A DNA stretch of 64,000 bases from Leptolyngbya sp. PCC 6406. GTDB lineage: Bacteria; Cyanobacteriota; Cyanobacteriia; Phormidesmidales; Phormidesmidaceae. The DNA is taken from the NCBI RefSeq assembly GCF_000332095.2, contig NZ_KI913949.1, positions 3,618,596-3,682,595 on the forward strand, written 5' to 3'. Below are positions 25,387 to 33,868 of the stretch, in pieces. The notes beneath the pieces were generated by a model. It made no database searches. It had not been told where the DNA came from and saw only the letters and a list, made by a program, of their open reading frames with translations. The translations under genes were made by a program, and so were the position numbers. Position 1 is the stretch's first letter. Each line of letters starts with the position of its first letter.

Positions 25387-25548
25387 CCTCAAGTACTGGC
25401 CAAAAAAGAGGTGGCGGTAGCGTGGTGCCAGCACGCCTCTGACTATATGCAGCAGCATGGGGGCAAACTGTGGCGTTATGTGCTCATTCCCCATGATGCG
25501 ATCGCGGAAAATATGACCCTCACAGGGCTCGCCAATCGATATATCTAA
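25387..25548 (+). pseudogene. C-terminal remnant of a type III-like restriction/helicase subunit
   Basis: The frame reads QVLAKKEVAVAWCQHASDYM, then GGKLWRYVLIPHDAIAENMT and ends at TAA 25546. The pattern WCxHAS...GGKxWRYxLIPHDxI...N is the C-terminal end of COG3587-type restriction endonuclease subunits. No helicase motors are present. It appears fused to the IS66 scrap by deletion. Confidence 0.6.
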
Positions 25549-25632
25549 TCTTCCCGCAGCGATGGCCCCCGTGCCTGTTCAGCTTATGCCTGGAGGGCTG
25601 TTTTACCCCCCAACCCCTTTATCAAACAGCCT

Positions 25633-25971
25633 CTAACGGCGACCGTAGAAGGTGACCTCGACATCGGCGTACCAGCCCGGTGCCATATTTTCGTACAGAA
25701 AGACCCGAGAAACCTGGTAGTAGACGCCATCGTGGAAGAGGCAGTCGCCGACGCGGGGAATGATCGGATAGGCGGCAAACCATAGGGCATCTTTGACTGG
25801 GGCTTTGGGGTTGGTGTTGCGGGCGGCGAGGTAAAACACCTGCACCTTCAGGCCGCTGCTACTGGGGGGGGAAGAGGCGGGGGGCAGAGCGGGTTGGGGT
25901 TTGGCCTTGGGGGAACGGCGTTTGGCGCGGGGCTTGCGCTCGGGCTGATCGGAGGAGGAGGTTTCGTCCAC
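25633..25971 (-). CDS. Conserved cyanobacterial hypothetical protein
   Basis: An open frame whose C-terminal 70 residues look conserved and folded: VQVFYLAARNTNPKAPVKDA, FAAYPIIPRVGDCLFHDGVY, PGWYADVEVTFYGRR. The N-terminal part is low-complexity (Pro/Ser/Lys/Arg). The start is uncertain: the GTG at 25971 gives 112 residues; the frame stays open further upstream into the 3' end of the kinase gene, but without an ATG. It follows the kinase-CHASE2 gene on the same strand. Function unknown. Confidence 0.6.
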   Translation of the reverse strand: MDETSSSDQPERKPRAKRRSPKAKPQPALPPASSPPSSSGLKVQVFYLAARNTNPKAPVKDALWFAAYPIIPRVGDCLFHDGVYYQVSRVFLYENMAPGWYADVEVTFYGRR

Positions 25972-26098
25972 GGGCTTCAGAAAATAGCAGGGCCTATTGG
26001 GAGTGTATAGCGGTTCCCATAGCGGTATACAGTCCCAATCGAGTACACCCAAGGTAGGAACGCATGGCTGTGTGCCCTCAGGAATGGACTTAAAGCCA

Positions 26099-28243
26099 TC
26101 ATCTTCGGGGAATGATCTGGCCTTCGGGAGGATTTGGCGGTGGGGGTAAAACCGGGGCAATCCGGGTGGGAGAGAAGGCTTGTGCTCCCAAACTACGGTG
26201 GAGTGTAGCCCCGAGGATGCTGCCCAGAAGAGCAACGCTGCCAGGAAGAAGGGGCAACCAGCCCCCCTGGGTAAAGATCAGGATTGGGATGCCGATGGCC
26301 AGTCCCAAGCCGACTCCCGTTACTATTCCTAACCACAGCAGCCGTTGGCAGCGGCTGCCCCACAGTCCCCCTGCGGTGGACAGGGCGAGTATCCAGGCTA
26401 TTTCTGCCCCATCGGGCCAGGACCAGGGGAGACGCTGGCCATCGAGGGCGACTGCCAAAATTTGATGGGTCATGTGGGCGTGGAGCATGACACCTGCCAT
26501 GAGGTGATCCTGATCCGTTGTGGCCCCTCGGCTGTAGGGGGTATAGAACAGATCCTTGGCGGAGGCAGCGGTGGTGCCAATGAGAACAATGCGATCGCGA
26601 ATCCAGTCCGGCTCAAACTCCCCCGCCAGCAGATCCCCCAGACTGAGACGACGGGCCACAGTGGGGCCAGTGCCATAGCGCAGGGCTACCTGATATCCAG
26701 CATCATCAATGGCTTGATACCCGCCAAAGGTGCGAGAGAGGGGATAGAACGTGGTGCCCGCCAGGGCAAAGTAGGCGGAATTATCAGGGCTGGAGTCCAG
26801 GGTAATGTCCACCGCCGCCAGATATTGGAGCGCCAACCGTAGCGCAAAGGAATACATCACCGGGCTGTCAGCATCATTCCCGGTGCTGGCAAGCAGCAAG
26901 TTACGACGAATGACACCATCACTATCCACGATCAAATCATTAAAGCCCACCCGTTCCGGAGGCACCGACGCCGGAGGGGGAATGGTATCCTCAACGCGAT
27001 CCCCTAATTTTGTAATCGCCACCACATTGGGGGCATTCAGGGCCGTCAGCAGTTCCGCTTGTCCCTCTCCCTGGGGCAAATCTCGATGCAGGTCCAGCCC
27101 AATGACCCGAGGCTGGTGGATTTGGAGTTGGGCGATCGCCGACGCCACCGTCTGATCCGAGGGCGTCGGTTGCTGAAGTTGCTGGAGATCCGTCTCTGTA
27201 ATCTCCACCACGAGCAACCGGGGGTCCGGGCCAGTGGGAGTCTGTTGCTGGTGAAGCCGGTCGTACACCATTAATTCCAGAGGAACCCAGCCCCCCACCT
27301 GATGAATTCCCAGGACAATAGCCGTCATAGCCAGGGCAGCTATTCCCCCACCCCACGGGACGCGCTGGGTCAGGGAGGACGGTCCCAAACTGGTTTCCAT
27401 CCCGTCCCAGGACTCTGGAGCAGTGAGGGTTGGGAGAATATCCAGATCCGCCAGCGCGTCCTGGGCCGTCCGATAGCGACGATAGATTGAGGGTTGGGTA
27501 AGGCGGTTGAGCCAGATGCCTAGCCCAGGACTGAGGGGTGGAGCGGCACCCTGCCAAAGAATTTCCCCCGTGTCGGGATGCTCGGGCAAATCATTGGGAG
27601 GTCGCCCCGTCAGGGCTTGAATAGCGGTCATCCCCAAGGCATAGAGATCACTGCTATAGCGAGGACGCCCCGCCAATTGCTCAGCGGGGGCATAGCCCTG
27701 GGTACCGATACTGACGGTGGGCTGGCCTAAACTAGCGGTCTGGATCTCGGTAGTGATTTCCTTCACCGCCCCAAAGTCAATCAGCGCAATCTTGCCATCC
27801 TGCCGCCGCATCAGGTTGCTGGGTTTGATATCGCGGTGGATCACCTGCTGCTCGTGGATGAAGGCTAGGGTCGTGAGCACATCCCGCAGCAGCTCAATCA
27901 CCTCTGCTTCCGGCAGGGGTTGACCCGACCGCCAGAGATCACTGAGGGGCTGGCCCTCTATGTAGTCTTGGACCAGGTAAAACTCCCCCCCGGCTTCAAA
28001 AGCATCCAGCAATTGGGGAATACGATCGTGCTGGCCTAGACGACCCAACGCCTTAGCTTCGGCGTCAAACAGACGACGGGCCGTGACCATAAATTCTGGG
28101 GACTGACTGCCAGGAGTCAGGTGCTTGACAACACAAAGCCCATTGCCCTCCTGTTCATCCGCTGCTAGGTAGGTTTTACCAAACCCCCCCATGCCCAATA
28201 ACCGTAAAAGACGATAGCGCCCAACTAGAGTCGTCCCAACCAT
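26099..28243 (-). CDS. Serine/threonine protein kinase with C-terminal CHASE2 domain
   Basis: A 714-residue membrane kinase. The N-terminal kinase domain (about 8-270) has MGGFGKTYLA (P-loop), the lysine in CVVKH, HRDIKPSNLM near 137, IDFGAVKE near 156 and GTQGYAPAEQ. A membrane segment follows (about 303-322), then CHASE2 (about 325-600; YDRL, LVVEITETDL, IGLDLHRDL, VGFNDLIVDSDGVIRR, IVLIGTTA), and two or three closing membrane helices. CHASE2 is an extracytoplasmic sensor; the kinase would phosphorylate cytoplasmic partners. This layout is common in cyanobacteria. It is divergent from mscS. Confidence 0.93.
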   Translation of the reverse strand: MVGTTLVGRYRLLRLLGMGGFGKTYLAADEQEGNGLCVVKHLTPGSQSPEFMVTARRLFDAEAKALGRLGQHDRIPQLLDAFEAGGEFYLVQDYIEGQPLSDLWRSGQPLPEAEVIELLRDVLTTLAFIHEQQVIHRDIKPSNLMRRQDGKIALIDFGAVKEITTEIQTASLGQPTVSIGTQGYAPAEQLAGRPRYSSDLYALGMTAIQALTGRPPNDLPEHPDTGEILWQGAAPPLSPGLGIWLNRLTQPSIYRRYRTAQDALADLDILPTLTAPESWDGMETSLGPSSLTQRVPWGGGIAALAMTAIVLGIHQVGGWVPLELMVYDRLHQQQTPTGPDPRLLVVEITETDLQQLQQPTPSDQTVASAIAQLQIHQPRVIGLDLHRDLPQGEGQAELLTALNAPNVVAITKLGDRVEDTIPPPASVPPERVGFNDLIVDSDGVIRRNLLLASTGNDADSPVMYSFALRLALQYLAAVDITLDSSPDNSAYFALAGTTFYPLSRTFGGYQAIDDAGYQVALRYGTGPTVARRLSLGDLLAGEFEPDWIRDRIVLIGTTAASAKDLFYTPYSRGATTDQDHLMAGVMLHAHMTHQILAVALDGQRLPWSWPDGAEIAWILALSTAGGLWGSRCQRLLWLGIVTGVGLGLAIGIPILIFTQGGWLPLLPGSVALLGSILGATLHRSLGAQAFSPTRIAPVLPPPPNPPEGQIIPRR

Positions 28244-28344
28244 GCCTCAGCGGTTCCAGAGACCGGGCCGGACTGGGTTGAAGCCTCCATCCCCGGATTA
28301 CCCAACAAATACAACAACTACAGCAACTACAGCCTCAGCCTGTT

Positions 28345-28414
28345 CCTATCCCAAGTCCAGCTCGAAATCTGGAGTTTCCCCACCAGAAACACTCCACGTC
28401 TGGACTTGGGATAG
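28345..28414. repeat. Perfect 16-bp inverted repeat, hairpin with structured loop
   Basis: CCTATCCCAAGTCCAG (28345-28360) is the exact reverse complement of 28399-28414. The 38-nt loop contains a second, imperfect pairing (TGGAGTTTC with GAAACACTCCA). It lies in a divergent promoter region, so it is not a simple terminator. Confidence 0.75.
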
Positions 28415-28425
28415 GTTTAGAGCCT

Positions 28426-28452
28426 TAATTATCAATTGCTAATTGATAATTT
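28426..28452. repeat. AT-rich palindromic repeat, copy 3
   Basis: TTAATTATCAATTGCTAATTGATAATT is built from the same words as the copies at 1114 and 2611 but is more symmetrical. It sits about 95 bp upstream of mscS. Confidence 0.65.
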
Positions 28453-28544
28453 CCCCAGCGTCCCAACTCCCAGCAGGTTTCCACCCTATGCCCTATTTTA
28501 GGGAGTGTTGAAAAGACTGTCAGATCCAGGGGGAGAAAACTGCT

Positions 28545-30383
28545 ATGGTCGCTAACCACCGCACTTGTCTCCGGCGGCGGACCCGATTGAGCTGGAGCAG
28601 GATGGCCCTTTGGCGCTGGTCTAGCGCCTTAAGGACGGCGACATCCATGGCCATTACGCTTTTGGTCAGTTGTCTGACCGCATTGATCCTAATGGCAGTG
28701 GCAGCTCCGAGGGTAGCCTTAGCCCAGGTTGAGGAGGCTCTCCCGCCCATCCTCAATCTGGAAACGTTAGCTCCACCAGAGGTGCAGGCCCTCTTCATGG
28801 AGACGGATAAAACCGTGGCTCAGGCCCCTGTCTACCTAGATGGTCGTGTCGTGTTTCGGGTGGCGGCCCCAGCCCAAACCACGGCCACAGACCCTCACCT
28901 CAGTGCCCCAGAACGGGCTCGGGAAATTGAGCGGCGGCTCTACCGTATTGCCCAGGATCGCAGGGCTCCAGAGACGATTGAGGTGACCCGAGAATTGGAT
29001 GGTGAGAGCAACCAACCAATCATCTTTGTCAATGGGCAAGTGCTGCTCACAGTCACCTCTCTGGATGCCCAACTGGGGGGAACCGGTAGCCTCAGATTCC
29101 GGGCGCTGGAACTGTCTCAGGCGGTAGAGCGGGCCTTGGTACGCTACTACCTAGAACGCCAAAGGAGCTTTCTCTGGGAACAAACCCGCTGGGGAATAGC
29201 CGCTCTGTTGGGCGTGATCTTGGGGAGTTTTGCGATCGCACGTAGTCGAGAGAGTCTGCGTCACCGTCAGCATCGCCGTCGAGAGAGACGCGAGACCCCC
29301 ACCCTAGAGCCCACCATGGCCCTACGCCAGACCCTCATTAGTCATCGAGAAGAGCGCATATATCAGCTTCAGCACCTCTGCTTACAACTCGTGCAGGTGG
29401 CGTTGTGGTTGGGACTAGGCTTTTTCCTGGTCGGTCTCTATCCCTATAGCCGCTGGCTACAACCCTTAATCATGACCGCGATGCGGTTACCCTTACGATT
29501 TTTGTTGATCCTGGCCATTGCCTATGGCCTAATCCGTCTGAGTGAAGATTGGTTAGAACGCCTCTTTCTCGCCATGCAGGAGCAGGCAAATCAACCCCAA
29601 GAGCGATGGTCTTCCAGATCGGGGCTGAGGCCGTCCCAGCGTTTGGCCCTGCGACTATCCACCTTTTCCGGGGTGATCAAGGGCACAGTGGCAGTGACCA
29701 TCGGCCTGAGCGCATTGCTAGTGATGCTAACTCAACTGGGGGTACAGATCGGGCCACTAATTGCCGGGGCTGGGATCTTGGGCATTGCCCTATCCCTAGC
29801 TTCCCAAAACCTGATCAAAGATTTAATTAATGGCTTTCTGATTCTGTTAGAGGACCAGTACGGAGTAGGGGATGTGATCATCGCGGCAGGGGTAGCGGGT
29901 TTTGTAGAAACCATGAACCTCCGCATTACCCAGCTTCGCAATGAGGAGGGACGGCTGATCACAGTGCCCAATGGCCAAATTGATGTGGTGCAAAATCTGT
30001 CTAAGGAATGGTCACGGGTAGACCTGCTGATTCCCGTAGGACTGACGGCGGACCTAGATGTTGCCCTCGCCCTAGTGAACCAAGTCGCCCTAGATATGAG
30101 TCAGGATGGAGTTTGGGGATCTTTGATTTTGGAACCACCGCTGTTGCTGGGGGTAGAGAAGCTAGACCACACCGGAGCAACCCTGCGCCTCTGGATTAAA
30201 ACTCAACCCCTGAAACAATGGGATGTAGCTCGGGAATATCGTCGTCGTCTCAAGCTAGCCTTTGAGCAGGCCCAGATTCCCATTGGGGTGCCGCAACAGC
30301 GTATTTTTGTGGTGAATGATGGAAACTCCATCTCCGATTCATTCCCAATGATGGCTCTAGGCCATCCCAATGGAGATCAATAG
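28545..30383 (+). CDS. MscS-family mechanosensitive ion channel
   Basis: A 612-residue protein with an N-terminal membrane/signal segment (about 33-58), a periplasmic region, membrane helices near 212-230, 285-305, 310-335 and 375-400, and the MscS core GAGILGIALSLASQNLIKDL (TM3) near 406-425. This is followed by NGFLILLEDQYGVGDVII and the beta domain with VETMNLRITQLRNEEG and VPNGQI. It would gate on membrane tension to release solutes during osmotic downshock. It is longer than E. coli MscS (286) because of the N-terminal extension. Divergent from the kinase-CHASE2 gene. Confidence 0.93.
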   Translation: MVANHRTCLRRRTRLSWSRMALWRWSSALRTATSMAITLLVSCLTALILMAVAAPRVALAQVEEALPPILNLETLAPPEVQALFMETDKTVAQAPVYLDGRVVFRVAAPAQTTATDPHLSAPERAREIERRLYRIAQDRRAPETIEVTRELDGESNQPIIFVNGQVLLTVTSLDAQLGGTGSLRFRALELSQAVERALVRYYLERQRSFLWEQTRWGIAALLGVILGSFAIARSRESLRHRQHRRRERRETPTLEPTMALRQTLISHREERIYQLQHLCLQLVQVALWLGLGFFLVGLYPYSRWLQPLIMTAMRLPLRFLLILAIAYGLIRLSEDWLERLFLAMQEQANQPQERWSSRSGLRPSQRLALRLSTFSGVIKGTVAVTIGLSALLVMLTQLGVQIGPLIAGAGILGIALSLASQNLIKDLINGFLILLEDQYGVGDVIIAAGVAGFVETMNLRITQLRNEEGRLITVPNGQIDVVQNLSKEWSRVDLLIPVGLTADLDVALALVNQVALDMSQDGVWGSLILEPPLLLGVEKLDHTGATLRLWIKTQPLKQWDVAREYRRRLKLAFEQAQIPIGVPQQRIFVVNDGNSISDSFPMMALGHPNGDQ

Positions 30384-30394
30384 CGGCGGTTTCC

Positions 30395-30570
30395 AACCGC
30401 CACTCCCCCACTCCCCACTCCCCAATCCGGGTCACCCGGCGACAACAGGGCGGGTTTTGAGCCTCCCATCCCGGATTCCCCATTAGATCCAAGCCAAACC
30501 TGCCCCTACAGGATTTACCCCAATACCCCATCACTCCCCCACTCCCCCACTCCCCCACCCCCCCAGTACC
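30395..30570. repeat. C-rich low-complexity array upstream of the hydrolase
   Basis: Heptad-like CACTCCC / CCCCAAT / CCCCATC words repeat, broken by a CCCGGCGACAACAGGGC block also seen (diverged) in the array at 41574. The plus strand is nearly free of G in places. It forms the whole leader of the hydrolase gene and leaves no Shine-Dalgarno sequence. Confidence 0.8.
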
Positions 30571-30574
30571 GACG

Positions 30575-31507
30575 ATGATCATCTCTCCCGGTAGCGTCCT
30601 TTCTGCAACCCCAGCCCTGGGCCAAGAGCGCACGGGCTATTGGCGGGGCTGGCCTGTGCGCTATCGGGTACTGCTGCCAACGGAGCCAGCAGCACGGCAA
30701 CGGCCTCCAGTGTTAATGTTGCACGGCTTTGGAGCTAGCCTGGACCAATGGCGAGACAACTTTGTCGCCTTAGCTCAGCACCAGCCCCTCTATGCCCTTG
30801 ATCTGCTGGGGTTTGGTGGCTCCGCTAAGGCAGCCACCCGATTTAACATTGACCTCTGGGTAGCCCAGGTCCATGACTTCTGGACCCGGTGGCTGGGACA
30901 GCGACCCATGATTGTAGTCGGCCATTCCCTAGGAGCCCTGGTGGCATTGTCGATGACGGTTGCCCACCCCAAAGCGGTGGAACGGTTGGTGCTCCTAACC
31001 CTGCCAGCGGCCCGAGAGGAACTGTTACCAGGTTGGGCCGACACCCTGTCGCGACCATTAGAGCGCTGGTTCTCTACGCCGCTGCTAATTCGCCCCCTAT
31101 TCTATTGGGTGCGTCGTCCCGGCATTATCAGGGCCGCCCTGCGGGGCATTTATCAAGTGCCGCAGCGGGTAGATGCCGATCTGGTGGAGCAGTTTGTTGC
31201 GCCAACCCGCGATCGCGGTGCCGCCCGGACGCTCTGTTATTTAGTGCGATCGCGCACAGAGCCCCAATTTACTCCCGCCACCAAAGACTTAGTCCATCAA
31301 CTGACCCAGCCCACCCTACTCCTATGGGGCGAGGCCGATCGGGTGATTCCCCTCACCTGGGGACAGGAGTTAGTTAAGTTGAGCGATCGCCTGTCCCTGG
31401 TGGTAATTCCCAAGGCAGGCCACTGTCTCTACGATGAATACCCCAACCCGATTAACCAGCAAATTCTGTCCTGGCTCCAGTTGCCAGACTCCCCGCCACC
31501 GCCCTAG
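30575..31507 (+). CDS. Alpha/beta-fold hydrolase
   Basis: A 310-residue alpha/beta hydrolase. It has the oxyanion-hole motif LMLHGFGASLDQW near 48-60, nucleophile elbow VVGHSLGALV near 113-122 (Ser), acid in LLLWGEADRVIP near 248-258 and His in KAGHCLYDE near 280. The cap region (150-215) is helical. The substrate is unknown; similar cyanobacterial proteins are annotated generally. The stop codon TAG lies inside the CTAG end of a MITE (31504-31507), so the C-terminal PPPP tail may be altered. There is no RBS; the start directly follows a C-rich array. Confidence 0.88.
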   Translation: MIISPGSVLSATPALGQERTGYWRGWPVRYRVLLPTEPAARQRPPVLMLHGFGASLDQWRDNFVALAQHQPLYALDLLGFGGSAKAATRFNIDLWVAQVHDFWTRWLGQRPMIVVGHSLGALVALSMTVAHPKAVERLVLLTLPAAREELLPGWADTLSRPLERWFSTPLLIRPLFYWVRRPGIIRAALRGIYQVPQRVDADLVEQFVAPTRDRGAARTLCYLVRSRTEPQFTPATKDLVHQLTQPTLLLWGEADRVIPLTWGQELVKLSDRLSLVVIPKAGHCLYDEYPNPINQQILSWLQLPDSPPPP

Positions 31508-31676
31508 TAATGCTTGGCGGAAATAGGCTTACGATTCTGCCGCACCAGCCCAATATTTTCTGGTCCCCTCGCCCCCTGGGAGAGGGCTAGGGCTTCGGCG
31601 TGAGATCAGCCGAACGGTGAGGGGCCGAGGTGTGCCACGATGGAACGGTCAGAGTATTTACGCCGCACCGCCCTAG
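31504..31676. mobile_element. CTAG-bounded MITE, copy A (173 bp)
   Basis: It starts CTAGTAATGCTTGGCGGAAA and ends ATTTACGCCGCACCGCCCTAG, imperfect terminal inverted repeats. The interior GGTCCCCTC...GAGAGGGCTAGGG...GTGAGGGGCCGAG...CACGATGGAACGGTCAG matches copies B and C. It carries an extra small hairpin (CTTCGGC...GCCGAA). Both ends overlap TAG stop codons of the flanking convergent genes. IS630-type transposases favour CTAG targets; the family is inferred from that. Confidence 0.85.
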
Positions 31677-32461
31677 GCCATGAGTATTTCCGCCACCTTG
31701 CCAAAGATATGGCTAAGGGGGTGGTCGGGAAACCGAAGACAAAAAATATCACTGCTCCCGAGCTGGATCATTTCCTCCGTCAAAGGCAGAATCGCCGCCA
31801 CCGGGGCTCCATAGGTGCTTTCGACTTCCGCTTTCAGAGCATCAAAATCAAAGGAGGAGAGGGCCTTATTCACCATGATTAGCATCTTAGGCACCTCCAA
31901 TCGGCGAGCAATATCCACCGTGACGGCAGTGCCCTGAAAATCTTGGCGATCGGGCCGCATAATCAACAACAGCACGTCGGAGATAGTTATAGAGAGCAGC
32001 GTCTCTTCATTGAGACCAGGATGGGTATCAATAAACAGATAGTCCAGGTCAAGGCGGTGGATGAGTTCCTGAAAGCCGTCGTTGAGGAGGCCCACATCGT
32101 AGCCTTCCCGCAGAACTCGGGCAATTTCCCCGGCCCGCAGGCTAGAGGGAATTAGGTAAATGGCACTTCGATGGCCCATTTGGGCCGGTCTCTGACCATC
32201 GCTGCCCACACCATGGAGCACAGAGGTGACATCATAGGCCGCTTCTTCAACAGAGCAGCGTCCCCACAAATAGTCATTTAGCGATAGCGCCATTTTGCTT
32301 TCATCAAAGCCAAACAGCACGTGAATCCCCGGAGATTGAATATCCGTATCCACAATGCCAACCCGATGGCCATGGCGCGCCACCGTAGCCGCCAAATTTG
32401 CAGTCGTATTCGACTTGCCAGTACCGCCCCTAAAGGAGTGAACAGACACGACTTTTACCAT
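31673..32461 (-). CDS. ParA/MinD-family ATPase with intact deviant Walker A
   Basis: A 262-residue ATPase: FRGGTGKSNTTANLAATVAR at 10-29 is the deviant Walker A with both lysine-position features (G-G-T-G-K-S); then VDTDIQSPGIHVLFG (Walker A'), and YLFIDTHPGLNEETLLSI (Walker B). This is a full ParA/MinD fold that should dimerise on ATP, bind membranes or DNA and position a cargo. Its partner may be the paralogue just upstream (32611-33675), with which it shares STYxxPVxxILPLxE and IFCLxxPDHPL. The stop TAG coincides with the CTAG end of a MITE. The cargo is unknown. Confidence 0.88.
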   Translation of the reverse strand: MVKVVSVHSFRGGTGKSNTTANLAATVARHGHRVGIVDTDIQSPGIHVLFGFDESKMALSLNDYLWGRCSVEEAAYDVTSVLHGVGSDGQRPAQMGHRSAIYLIPSSLRAGEIARVLREGYDVGLLNDGFQELIHRLDLDYLFIDTHPGLNEETLLSITISDVLLLIMRPDRQDFQGTAVTVDIARRLEVPKMLIMVNKALSSFDFDALKAEVESTYGAPVAAILPLTEEMIQLGSSDIFCLRFPDHPLSHIFGKVAEILMA

Positions 32462-32610
32462 GGCTCACCTGCTGTTCTCTCTGACGTGACGATGACTAAA
32501 TGGAAGGAACTTGGCCGCTGTGGGAAGCAATGGGAGGGGAACTGCCTTAGTTTTACCACGATGCTTCAACTTCCCTCGGGGGTCTTGGATGGATTGGGCA
32601 CTTTCATAAT

Positions 32611-33675
32611 TCAGAGAGAATCGCGATCGGGCAAAGGACTTTGGTAATAAACCGTACCCTGAACATTGTCCTGGAAGAGCCATCCCCGATCAATGAGCTC
32701 CTGCAGAGCCACCGACACCGCATGGGGATCTCCCTCCACCTGGGCCAACACCTCAGCCGGAGGCAAAGCACCCCGACGAATGACCGCCATCAGCACCTGC
32801 CGTTGCAGGGGAGACAGATCCAGAATGCCAAAAAACGGTTTACCCTGGGATTTCCCAAAGGGTTTAGCCAGAATTCTGGCTAAACCCGATGCCGACGATG
32901 GCGGCGTCACCGCCTGGGCGAGGGTTGCCATGGCCTGAGTGAGGGGATGATCGGGGTAATGGAGGCAAAAGATGCCGCCGCTGGCCAATTGCACCATCTG
33001 CTCACTCAGAGGGAGAATAACCCCAACGGGCAGATTGTAGGTACTCTCAACCTTTTGCTTCACCTCATCCTCCACCAAATCAGGTAAGACCTGGCTAGGC
33101 ACAAGCCAAATATCACGATCACCTAACTTCTTAAGCACCTCTAGAATGACGGCAGTACGCTGAAAGTCATAGGTGTCAATTTGGAGCATCAGCACCACCG
33201 TATCCGCTAGGGCTAGGCTCAGAAGACTGTCATCGTCTAGGGTGGGCTGGGTGTCAAAAATCAAACAAGTGAGGTGCAGATCCCGTTGTAGTTGAGAGAG
33301 TGCTTCACTTGGGGTGCTCACACTGTAATGGTGCTGAAGATCTAGGAGATGGGCACTAATGCCACCAGGCTGGGGTAACGTCGGCACCATATAAATTCCG
33401 GGTTGACGCCGCTGGGGGGCAGTACCATAGTTCAGAGTTTGTGCCTGCATCACCCGAGGCTGGGCCGGATCTAACTGAAGCCAGGAGTAGGTGCCGGGTA
33501 CCTGTACCGCTGTTTCGTCTAGACCAAAAAGAACACGAATACCCCCGCCCCGAGGATCGGTATCTAGAAGCCCCACCCGCTGCCCCTGTTGCATCAATAA
33601 AACAGCAAGATTGGCCGCTAGGTGGGAGCATCCAGCGGCATGGCGGCAGGCGTGAAGCGCAATGATACTGGGCAT
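32611..33675 (-). CDS. ParA-like paralogue with degenerate P-loop plus C-terminal winged helix
   Basis: A 354-residue protein. Residues 1-265 align with the neighbouring ATPase (LLDTDPRGGGIRVLFGLDE, LIFDTQPTLDDDSLLSLAL, VESTYNLPVGVILPLSEQMV). However, the P-loop reads CRHAAGCSHLAANLAV, lacking both the signature lysine and the GKS/T, so ATP hydrolysis is unlikely. About residues 285-345 (LSPLQRQVLMAVIRRGALPPAEVLAQVEGDPHAV) look like a winged helix-turn-helix, as in DNA-binding regulators. It precedes the intact ATPase by 150 bp on the same strand. Inference: a pseudo-ATPase regulatory or DNA-linking partner. Confidence 0.85.
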   Translation of the reverse strand: MPSIIALHACRHAAGCSHLAANLAVLLMQQGQRVGLLDTDPRGGGIRVLFGLDETAVQVPGTYSWLQLDPAQPRVMQAQTLNYGTAPQRRQPGIYMVPTLPQPGGISAHLLDLQHHYSVSTPSEALSQLQRDLHLTCLIFDTQPTLDDDSLLSLALADTVVLMLQIDTYDFQRTAVILEVLKKLGDRDIWLVPSQVLPDLVEDEVKQKVESTYNLPVGVILPLSEQMVQLASGGIFCLHYPDHPLTQAMATLAQAVTPPSSASGLARILAKPFGKSQGKPFFGILDLSPLQRQVLMAVIRRGALPPAEVLAQVEGDPHAVSVALQELIDRGWLFQDNVQGTVYYQSPLPDRDSL

Positions 33676-33868
33676 GGAGGGTATCAGCAGGGAGCTTGTC
33701 CGAAGGGGCTGGACAGAACAAGGGGAGTTAAGGATGGTTTTAGTGTAAACCTAACCTTTCCCTTTCTGTGGGGGATTTGTTTTCCCGAAGCCTTCACTTG
33801 AGGGCGGGGATAACTTGTCACGCCTATTCTTTCGTTAAACCCCTGCATGATTACGATGTGGCATCGAT

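Larger units (their letters stand above)
28244..28544. other. Divergent intergenic region with hairpin and AT-rich repeat
   Basis: No gene. It must contain promoters for the kinase (leftward) and MscS (rightward) genes. It holds a perfect 16-bp inverted repeat and the third AT-rich repeat copy, both described separately. Confidence 0.6.
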
